From: Fulvivirga sp.
GTDB lineage: Bacteria; Bacteroidota; Bacteroidia; Cytophagales; Cyclobacteriaceae
Assembly (NCBI GenBank): GCA_028280565.1
Contig: JANQLQ010000008.1
Coordinates: forward strand, 1 to 32,051
Length of the DNA stretch: 32,051 nucleotides
Direction of reading: 5' to 3'
Part shown: piece after piece, positions 25,633-32,051 of the stretch
How positions within the stretch are numbered: position 1 is the stretch's first letter
How the letters are laid out: each line of letters starts with the position of its first letter
Notes under the pieces: generated by a model
Told to the model about the DNA's origin: nothing
Database searches by the model: none
Seen by the model: the letters and a program-made list of their open reading frames with translations, nothing else
Translations under genes and position numbers: made by a program

Positions 25633-25676
25633 AAAGAATGAAATGCCGGTCGAAATGAAATCGGCATTCATTCTTT
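25633..25676 (+). terminator. Stem-loop between the NagB-like gene and the symporter
   Basis: AAAGAATGAAATGCCG (25633-25648) pairs with CGGCATTCATTCTTT (25662-25676) with one bulged A and a 13-nt loop, followed by GTTTTCTT. It probably terminates or attenuates transcription before the symporter, which starts 23 bp later. Confidence 0.65.
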
Positions 25677-25698
25677 GTTTTCTTAAAAATTTCTGATT

Positions 25699-27501
25699 AT
25701 GATTTTAGAATCCATAGATTGGGTGATCATCGCTGTTTTTTTTGTAATCGTGCTGGGTATAGGCTGGGTAGCTTCGCGTACAGCCGGCAGGAGTACCAAT
25801 GATTATTTTCTTGGCGGAAGGACTATGCCTTGGTGGCTCCTTGGGGTATCTATGGTGGCCTGCACCTTTTCTGCCGATACCCCTAACCTGGTGACCGGCA
25901 TGGTCAGGGAGGATGGGGTGGCAAAAAACTGGGCATGGTGGGCTTTTCTCATTACAGGCATGGTGACCGTCTTCATCTATGCTAAGCTCTGGAGGAGGTC
26001 CAACGTAATGACGGACCTGGAGTTTTATGAGCTCAGGTACAGCGGCAAGGCAGCTTCATTCTTACGAGGATTCCGTTCTCTATACCTTGGGATCTTCTTC
26101 AATTGCCTTATTATGGGAACAGTTACCTTGGCTGCCATCAAAATAGGCGCTGTAATGCTCGGGCTATCTCCGCTCACCACGGTCCTGGCTGCATCTGCCG
26201 GGGTGGTGATCTATGCTTCATTAGGAGGGATCAAAGGAGTGATCTGGGCGGACTTCTTTCAGTACGGTATCGCTATGGCAGGGGCGGTTTATGCTGCGGT
26301 AGTAGCTGTAAACCAACCCGAGGTAGGAGGGCTGTCACAGCTGCTTGCACACGCTGACGTACAGGATAAGCTGACGGTGGTGCCGGACTTCACCGATACT
26401 TCCAGCCTGGTCACTTTGTTGATCATCCCAGTGGCCGTGCAGTGGTGGGCCGTATGGTATCCCGGCGCTGAACCGGGGGGAGGAGGCTACATTGCACAGC
26501 GGATGCTTTCGGCGAAGGATGAAAAGAACGCCGTAGGGGCAACTTTGTTTTTCAATTTCGCTCATTATGCGCTAAGGCCTTGGCCCTGGATCGTGGTGGC
26601 CTTGGCTTCCATCGTAGTATTTCCTGACCTCGAATCTATCCAAAAAGAATTTCCCGGGATCACGGAACAGTATTTGGGCCATGACGTAGCCTACCCGGCC
26701 ATGCTTTCAAGACTTTCGCCGGGATGGTTAGGGCTGGTGGTCGCTTCATTAATAGCGGCCTACATGTCCACCATCGGTACCCATCTCAACTGGGGTTCAT
26801 CCTACGTGGTCAATGACTTCTACAGGCGTTTTGTTAAACCAGGAGCCTCCGAAAAGGAACTGGTGTTAGTGGGGCGATTATCGACCATTACGCTTATGGT
26901 GATCACCGCGATTTTTTCTTTGACCCTATTGGAGAATGCAACCCAAGCCTTTGACATCTTGTTGCTATCAGGTGCCGGGTCCGGGGCCATTTATTTGTTG
27001 CGATGGTTCTGGTGGCGTATCAACGCATGGACAGAAATTGTAGCCATGATCGTAGCCACCATCAATGCCGTGGTATTGGTCCTCTGGGTGCCGGACGATG
27101 CCCTCGCCAACGGTGTGGTGGATGTGTTTACTACGAAACTCCTATTGGCAGTCGTCATTACTACTGTGGCGTGGGTGACTACGGTATTTGTAGCGCCTAA
27201 AGAATATCTTGAAACGCTTAAGAAGTTTTACAGGCTGACCCACCCCGGTGGGCCCGGATGGAAAAAGATCATCGAGCTTGCCGACTTACAGAACGACCCG
27301 ATAGCGACTAAAGGCAAAGCCTGGGATCTACCACACGGTGTTGTATGTGTATTGTTAGGATGCCTCAGTATTTATAGTGCGTTGTTTTCTATTGGTAGTT
27401 TTGTATATGGCAATATACAACCGGGGATTTGGTTGGCATTGCTATTTACGGTCTCTGTCTACCTGCTTTTAAGAGTTTCGGCTAAGCTTAACATAGAATA
27501 A
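25699..27501 (+). CDS. Sodium:solute symporter (SSS family), probable amino-sugar/sugar importer
   Basis: 600 aa integral membrane protein with many hydrophobic helices, starting MILESIDWVIIAVFFVIVLG. The SSS core is visible: STNDYFLGGRTMPWWLLGVS (33-52), the glycine-rich ASLGGIKGVIWADFFQYGIA segment, and VASLIAAYMSTIGTHLNWGSSY. It imports a solute with Na+ across the inner membrane. The substrate is not determined by sequence; the flanking NagB-like, kinase and nucleotidyltransferase genes point to an N-acetylhexosamine or related sugar. It lies 8 nt before the nucleotidyltransferase, so these are co-transcribed. Confidence 0.9.
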   Translation: MILESIDWVIIAVFFVIVLGIGWVASRTAGRSTNDYFLGGRTMPWWLLGVSMVACTFSADTPNLVTGMVREDGVAKNWAWWAFLITGMVTVFIYAKLWRRSNVMTDLEFYELRYSGKAASFLRGFRSLYLGIFFNCLIMGTVTLAAIKIGAVMLGLSPLTTVLAASAGVVIYASLGGIKGVIWADFFQYGIAMAGAVYAAVVAVNQPEVGGLSQLLAHADVQDKLTVVPDFTDTSSLVTLLIIPVAVQWWAVWYPGAEPGGGGYIAQRMLSAKDEKNAVGATLFFNFAHYALRPWPWIVVALASIVVFPDLESIQKEFPGITEQYLGHDVAYPAMLSRLSPGWLGLVVASLIAAYMSTIGTHLNWGSSYVVNDFYRRFVKPGASEKELVLVGRLSTITLMVITAIFSLTLLENATQAFDILLLSGAGSGAIYLLRWFWWRINAWTEIVAMIVATINAVVLVLWVPDDALANGVVDVFTTKLLLAVVITTVAWVTTVFVAPKEYLETLKKFYRLTHPGGPGWKKIIELADLQNDPIATKGKAWDLPHGVVCVLLGCLSIYSALFSIGSFVYGNIQPGIWLALLFTVSVYLLLRVSAKLNIE

Positions 27502-27508
27502 AAATTCG

Positions 27509-28426
27509 ATGGAGAAAAATATGAAACGTCCTTCCCTGGTAGTGTTGGCGGCAGGGCTCGGCAGTCGCTACGGTGGCCTTAAACAGATCGATCAATTTGG
27601 GCCTAGTGGAGAGACGCTTGTAGATTACGCCTTGTATGATGCTTTGAAAGCCGGGTTTCAAAAAGTGGTTTTTGTGATCAGGAAAAGCATGGAAGCCGAA
27701 TTCCACCAGGTTTTTGTGGCTAACATTTCGAAGCAGGCCGAATTTCATTATGTATTCCAGGAGTTGGATACGCTTCCGGCGGGCTTGACGGTTCCACAAG
27801 GGAGAGAGAAACCCTGGGGTACGGCGCATGCCGCCTGGACGGCCAACGAGGTAGTAAAAGAACCGTTCGTAATTGTCAATGCCGATGATTACTATGGCCG
27901 TACCAGTCTAAAAGGGATCCATGATCATTTGCTCGGTATCAATGATGACGAGCTGTATGCCTGCCTGGTGGGCTATGTGCTAAAAAATACGCTCTCCGAT
28001 CATGGCAGGGTCTCAAGAGGGATTTGTGAAGTAGATGATCAAGGGTTCCTAAAGAGTATCGTAGAAAGGACCGATATCTATAAAGGAGGCCATACAACAG
28101 CCTATTATGAAGAAAATGGCGTGCAAATTCCTTTGACCGGCCTGGAAACGGTTTCTATGAATTTGATGGGATTCTCCCCAAAAGTTTTCGACTTGATGGA
28201 ACAGGGGTTTTTACAATTTTTCGAAAACAATAAGCACGATCTTAAGGCGGAATATTACATCCCAACCGTCTTGGATTATGTTAGGAGTTCGGGAATAAAA
28301 GTGCCGGTACTTAAAACAGACAACGTGTGGTTTGGTGTCACTTATAAAGACGACAAACCCGGGGTCGTTAAAAGGATAAGCGACCTGGTGGAGTCCGGGG
28401 TTTATCCTCATCAACTTTGGAACTAA
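27509..28426 (+). CDS. Sugar-1-phosphate nucleotidyltransferase
   Basis: 305 aa GT-A-fold NTP transferase. The nucleotide-binding signature is VVLAAGLGSRYGGLKQ (11-26), KPWGTAHA at 101-108 contacts the base, and NADDYYG (124-130) holds the metal-binding aspartates. It would attach a nucleoside monophosphate to a sugar-1-phosphate. ATG 27509 and an in-frame ATG 27521 are both possible; the second has GGAG at a good distance and starts MKRPSLVVLAAG, so it may be the real start. Its stop abuts the kinase ATG (TAAATG), indicating tight coupling with the enzyme that would supply its substrate. Confidence 0.85.
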   Translation: MEKNMKRPSLVVLAAGLGSRYGGLKQIDQFGPSGETLVDYALYDALKAGFQKVVFVIRKSMEAEFHQVFVANISKQAEFHYVFQELDTLPAGLTVPQGREKPWGTAHAAWTANEVVKEPFVIVNADDYYGRTSLKGIHDHLLGINDDELYACLVGYVLKNTLSDHGRVSRGICEVDDQGFLKSIVERTDIYKGGHTTAYYEENGVQIPLTGLETVSMNLMGFSPKVFDLMEQGFLQFFENNKHDLKAEYYIPTVLDYVRSSGIKVPVLKTDNVWFGVTYKDDKPGVVKRISDLVESGVYPHQLWN

Positions 28427-29524
28427 ATGAATATTGACCAGGTCATCCAACATTTTGCCATCGAGGGATCGATGGCTAATGCTCAACCTTACGGGGGTGG
28501 GCATATCAATGATACCTACCATGTGGTTAACAGCGATCCTGCAGCACCTGCTTACTTGCTGCAAAAGATCAACCATAAAGTTTTCGGGCAGGTAGAGGGC
28601 TTGATGCACAATATAGCCTTCGTCACGTCCCATATCCGCAAAAAGTTACTAAGTAAGCGAGATCCCGGTATCCACGAAAAGGTCCTTACCCTCATCCATA
28701 CGAAGGAAGGTAAGTGGTTTTATCAACATGGAGAAGAGTATTGGAGAGTGTTTAGGTTTATGAAAAACTTACGATCCTACGACCATCCCGAGACCACGGC
28801 ACAAGTATATGAGGGGGCAAAAGCTTTTGGGCAGTTTCTCAGTGATCTGACCGATTTCTCCAGTGATCAGTTATGTATCACCATTCCCCGCTTTCACGAC
28901 CTTGAGTACAGGCTTCAGCAGTTCTCACAGGCATTGGAAGTATCTCACACAGGGCGCAAGGGGCAGGCGATCGATCAAATAAAGTTTGTGAAAGATACGG
29001 CCGGCGAACTGCTCGTTTTACAGGACTTGGTCCGTAAGGGGAGGGTACCCTTAAGGGTGACACACAATGACACTAAATTCAATAATGTGTTGCTGGATGA
29101 AAAGGACAAAGGCAAATGTGTGATAGACCTGGACACGGTAATGCCAGGTTTGGTCCATTATGATTTTGGAGATGGAATAAGAACAGGCAGCGTAACTTGT
29201 GAGGAAGACGAAGCTGACCTCTCCATAGTAGATGTAGATATAGCAAAGTACGAGGCTTACACGGAGGGCTATTTAGACGCGACACGTGAGGTGCTTACCC
29301 CTTCAGAGCTGGAATCCCTTCACATTTCTGCTCCATTTATGGCCTTTATCATGGGGGTGAGGTTTCTTACGGATTATTTGGCAGGCGATGTGTACTATAA
29401 GATCGATTCCCCCGGTCACAACCTCCAAAGGGCAAAGTGCCAGTTGCATTTGAGTAAAGTAATGCTTGATCGTAAGAAGGAAATCGCAGAGCTTATTCAA
29501 CGTCACTACGAGGTCCCAAAATGA
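28427..29524 (+). CDS. NahK-like anomeric N-acetylhexosamine kinase (aminoglycoside phosphotransferase fold)
   Basis: 365 aa, close in length to N-acetylhexosamine 1-kinase NahK of bifidobacteria. Kinase features are the glycine-rich loop GGGHINDTY (23-31), the Brenner-type catalytic motif THNDTKFNN (212-220, with D215 as base) and the metal-binding D in VIDLDTVMPG (232-241), followed by HYDFGD. It would phosphorylate an N-acetylhexosamine at C1, feeding the adjacent nucleotidyltransferase to make a UDP- or other NDP-sugar. The assignment rests on family and context; a different small-molecule kinase is possible. It is the last gene of the symporter operon. Confidence 0.82.
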   Translation: MNIDQVIQHFAIEGSMANAQPYGGGHINDTYHVVNSDPAAPAYLLQKINHKVFGQVEGLMHNIAFVTSHIRKKLLSKRDPGIHEKVLTLIHTKEGKWFYQHGEEYWRVFRFMKNLRSYDHPETTAQVYEGAKAFGQFLSDLTDFSSDQLCITIPRFHDLEYRLQQFSQALEVSHTGRKGQAIDQIKFVKDTAGELLVLQDLVRKGRVPLRVTHNDTKFNNVLLDEKDKGKCVIDLDTVMPGLVHYDFGDGIRTGSVTCEEDEADLSIVDVDIAKYEAYTEGYLDATREVLTPSELESLHISAPFMAFIMGVRFLTDYLAGDVYYKIDSPGHNLQRAKCQLHLSKVMLDRKKEIAELIQRHYEVPK

Positions 29525-29815
29525 CAAGACGAGGTTGATACTGGCAATAATGAAAATCTCTTCTTTGCGTAATTTTGTGTAGGAATTCGCGAAAGCCCCT
29601 AGTTTAAAGATGTTCGCACTTAAAAATAAGAGATAAAACATGCCGGCTTAACCGGCAAGAATTGAACTGGATCAAGGAAAAGACGTGCATCAATATGACT
29701 ACGGACACCTTGATGACATGAGACTTGGAGAACAATGATTATGTTAAGAATTATCGAAAAGGGTAGCCAAGCGCACCGGCGATCTTAGAGGCATTACATC
29801 AAGAATACCCACTGT
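29525..29815. other. Intergenic region before the LacI-type gene
   Basis: TGCCGG (29641-29646) and CCGGCA (29652-29657) form a 6-bp hairpin with a 5-nt loop, without a T-run. No gene, clear promoter or clear terminator was recognised in this 291-bp stretch. Confidence 0.45.
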
Positions 29816-30865
29816 ATGAAGAAAAAATACACCATGAGCGAAGTAGCGAAGAAACTCAATCTTTCGCGGGGCACGGTAGACCGGGTGATCCATGGTCGCG
29901 AAGGTGTTTCTGAGGCGACTAGGAAAAGAGTAAAGGACTTTTTGCAGGAAGTTGATTTTAAACCCAATGCTATTGCGCGTTCCCTAAAAGAAAACAGGAC
30001 ATATGGAATTCATGTACTAATCCCCTCCACCGAAAATGATAGTTATTGGGAAAGTGCCAAAAAAGGAGTCCAAGCCGCCGAAAAAGGTTTTGCGGATTTC
30101 GCATTATCTACGGAAATCCAATTTTATGATCATAATGACCCAAAAAGCTTTCAAACTCTCTGTGAGAAGACCCTAGGCGAAAAACCGGATGGTGTACTGT
30201 TAGCGCCTCTATTTTACCGGGAATCAATTGGATTCTTGCAAGACTGTATCCGTTTAAAAATCCCCTCTATCACATTTAACTCCTTCATCGAGAACTCACT
30301 GTCCTTTATCGGCCAGGACCTGTTTAACAGTGGAAGGGTAGGAGCTGATCTCCTTACCCGGATCACCAATAAGGATGGTAAGCTTTTGGTTATACATGTG
30401 GACGAAGACCCCAGTAACTCTTCGCACATGATGCAGAAAGAGCAAGGGTTTAAGGATTATTTCGCCGAGAAGGAAAAACAGCGCTATCCGTTTGAAACCA
30501 TAAGTATCAATTTCCAGCAGCAATCGAGCGTAGAACTGCTTAAGGGGGAACTTTTGAGGGATAAAGATGTGGCTGGCGTATTTGTTTCAACCTCTAAGGC
30601 CTACAGGGTTGCTTCTTTACTCGAAGCGCTCGGGTTAGGGGAGATCCCCCTGGTCGGATATGACCTGGTGGAAGAGAATATCGAGTTTTTGAAAAAAAGG
30701 CGAATTGATTTTCTTATTAATCAAAATCCTTTTCAGCAGGCATACTTTGGGATCACCTACTTGTTTGATTATATCCTATTCGGGAAAAACCCTCCCAAGA
30801 AGAAGTTGTTGCCGATTGACATTGTATCCGTTGAAAACTATCAAAGCTATGTGGAGGCCAGCTAG
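29816..30865 (+). CDS. LacI-family transcriptional regulator
   Basis: 349 aa. The N-terminal LacI HTH spans about 5-55 (YTMSEVAKKLNLSRGTVDRV, then PNAIARSLKENRT as hinge). The C-terminal type I periplasmic-binding-protein domain spans about 62-345. The recognition helix reads GTVDRVIHGR rather than the common TVSRVLNG. This DR variant is seen in LacI proteins whose effector domain is related to sugar-binding proteins. It lies just after the amino-sugar operon in the same direction and probably controls it in response to its sugar, which is inference from position. No operator palindrome was identified. Confidence 0.9.
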   Translation: MKKKYTMSEVAKKLNLSRGTVDRVIHGREGVSEATRKRVKDFLQEVDFKPNAIARSLKENRTYGIHVLIPSTENDSYWESAKKGVQAAEKGFADFALSTEIQFYDHNDPKSFQTLCEKTLGEKPDGVLLAPLFYRESIGFLQDCIRLKIPSITFNSFIENSLSFIGQDLFNSGRVGADLLTRITNKDGKLLVIHVDEDPSNSSHMMQKEQGFKDYFAEKEKQRYPFETISINFQQQSSVELLKGELLRDKDVAGVFVSTSKAYRVASLLEALGLGEIPLVGYDLVEENIEFLKKRRIDFLINQNPFQQAYFGITYLFDYILFGKNPPKKKLLPIDIVSVENYQSYVEAS

Positions 30866-31506
30866 GTTGACACTCACCAGTTCTAATTTAATGCGAGTTT
30901 CGGTAGTAAAAATCTTAAAAAAACAGGTACTTATCGTCACTGCGAGTGGTACCATTTTCGCAAAAATGCTTGGAGTGGAGATGACAGGCAAAAAAACGGA
31001 TCGTCATGGCGATACTGGCGATGTTCGTGCAGGGGCTACGAAGCCATCCCCTCCAGGAGATATACCGCATAGATTTTGCTATCGCTTCTCGAGCAGGGGA
31101 TGGCTTCACTGCTAGCCCTCCAAACCAGCGCTGGGTTCGCAATGACGATAAGAACAAGGTTGTCATAGGTAGCCTTTTTTACAGGCAAAGGGGTAGGAAA
31201 AGGCGTGGCAGTCCCTATGTTTGAGGGGGTTACCGCGGCTTTTCAACGCCAAAATCCTCTCGAAAGCCTCGCAAAGACGTTTTTTTTCCTTTTTAGATCC
31301 ATTTTCAACATAGGCCTCAACCCAAACTCACGCTAATTTAGAAGTTTTCTGTTTCCAAAAATTGCCGTTAAAGTGTTAAACAACCTGGACCCGATAAAAA
31401 AATGACCGTTACCTAGTGCTCATTTAGCGCAACGTAATGCGTACTCATCGAGGCAATAGGATTTGTAATCCGGGCGTTTTCGTTGGTGCCTCATGATCCT
31501 ATAAAA
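30866..31506. other. Gene-free region with repeats
   Basis: It contains the MITE-like element (30930-31152), an AACTCACGCTAATTTAG motif at 31325-31341, and a small GGATT-TGT-AATCC hairpin near 31468-31480 that resembles the REP-like hairpins near 7435. Nothing else was recognised, and no ORF here is supported. Confidence 0.5.
30930..31152. mobile_element. MITE-like palindromic element (223 bp)
   Basis: Terminal inverted repeats CTTATCGTCACTGCGA (30930-30945) and TCGCAATGACGATAAG (31137-31152) match at 15 of 16 positions. An inner pair, GAAGCCATCCCCT (31040-31052) and AGGGGATGGCTTC (31095-31107), is perfect over 13 bp. The element has no transposase. The CGTCAT(T)GCGA ends resemble a widespread class of bacterial palindromic repeats. 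Two short ORFs crossing it are artefacts of the repeat. Confidence 0.7.
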
Positions 31507-31822
31507 GGGTGCCCTTGAAAATTAGCGTTGATAGTAAAACGTTTATTTTTGGAAAATCAGGCCGCATTTTAAAAATATTTCGGATAATGTGAACCTGTAA
31601 ATGAGCAGTTTAAGCGTGGTTTTGTAGTTCTAAGCCCGGTTTTCATTTTCTTTTGCGCGCCCAAAAGAAAACGAAACAAAGGAAAAGGGCGCCAGCAACC
31701 AAGCCCATTTTCCCCTCGAAACGCGCTATCCAGCCGCTATAAGCCGCTAACCCACGAGCCTCAAATGTGCCGCGCTGTTCCTGGATGTCCTCCCTCGATA
31801 CGCCACTTGAATTTTCAATGAT
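31507..31822 (+). repeat. ~315-bp dispersed repeat, copy 2
   Basis: Same order of blocks as 20732-21046: CCTTGAAAATTAGC, ACCTGTAAATGAGCA, TTTTCATTTTCTTTTG, the GGGCGCCAGCAACCAAGCCC core, and CCGCGCTGTTCCTGGA. Differences are scattered substitutions plus a few single-base indels. No ORF is conserved between the two copies. Confidence 0.85.
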
Positions 31823-32051
31823 ACTCTAAGACTACTTTATCACATTCAGTTATTGACAAACAGGTATTTAGCGATAAATCAATCCTTGAGATATCCTCGT
31901 TAAAAACGAAAAAAACCTTCTTTATCGTCATTCCTGCCGGCCTTGTAGGGTGAGCGATGCGTGAGAGCAGGAATCTGCTGTGTCGTTGAACTTGAACCTT
32001 TTTTTGAGTGTACTGGGTTTTCGTTTCACGACTTCGCAGATTCCTTGTCAC
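31823..32051. repeat. Palindromic intergenic repeat at the window edge (partial)
   Basis: ATTCCTGC (31930-31937) pairs with GCAGGAAT (31967-31974), and GGAATCTG (31970-31977) with CAGATTCC (32037-32044), giving alternative stems. The CGTCATTCCTGC start is reminiscent of dispersed palindromes in many bacterial genomes. The unit may continue past the window. No supported gene is present. Confidence 0.45.

Noticed and set aside
30705-31224. Several 70-136 aa ORFs after the LacI gene
   Set aside because: They overlap the LacI 3' end or are translations of the palindromic MITE-like element.

Overview
The window looks like chromosomal DNA of a member of the Bacteroidota, probably a Cytophagales-type environmental bacterium. 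The evidence is an ECF sigma / FecR / SusC / SusD block, AT-rich leaders with few Shine-Dalgarno sites, a two-domain NagB-like/PIG-L protein of a type I recall from this phylum, and many small dispersed palindromic repeats. The species assignment is inference. No tRNA, rRNA or CRISPR array was seen.

Layout. (1) 1-90 is the 3' end (domains V and VI) of a group II intron whose body lies off the window. (2) 238-7380 is a compact, divergent catabolic locus. Leftward are hydroxyquinol 1,2-dioxygenase, 3-oxoadipyl-CoA thiolase, an IclR/PcaR-type regulator and maleylacetate reductase. Rightward are a TfdB-like FAD phenol hydroxylase and a fused two-domain 3-oxoacid CoA-transferase. Together they encode every step from a dihydroxybenzene such as resorcinol (or a related phenol) through hydroxyquinol, maleylacetate and 3-oxoadipate to succinyl-CoA plus acetyl-CoA. 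A 163-bp tandem duplication carrying REP-like hairpins follows the CoA-transferase. (3) 7856-12249 holds two paralogous GlxA-type AraC regulators, the second broken by a 1-nt frameshift. They bracket a four-gene operon of small enzymes: VOC protein, RibD/DHFR-like reductase, NTF2/SnoaL-like protein and PhnB-like VOC protein. (4) 12866-20646 is a signal-responsive outer-membrane uptake locus: ECF sigma, FecR anti-sigma, SusC, SusD and a secreted type I phosphodiesterase. It has no glycosidase. (5) 21092-23177 has a small lipoprotein, then an SDR oxidoreductase and its probable TetR regulator, with a 17-bp operator-like sequence repeated upstream of both. (6) 23642-30865 is an amino-sugar locus: NagB-like/PIG-L protein, sodium:solute symporter, sugar-1-phosphate nucleotidyltransferase, NahK-like anomeric kinase and a LacI-type regulator. 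(7) 30866-32051 is gene-free and packed with repeats: a 223-bp MITE-like element, the second copy of a ~315-bp dispersed repeat (first copy 20732-21046) and the start of another palindromic repeat.

The most striking system is the self-contained hydroxyquinol pathway. Also worth checking are the frameshifted AraC gene, the paired TetR operators, the SusCD-phosphodiesterase locus and the non-coding repeat families.
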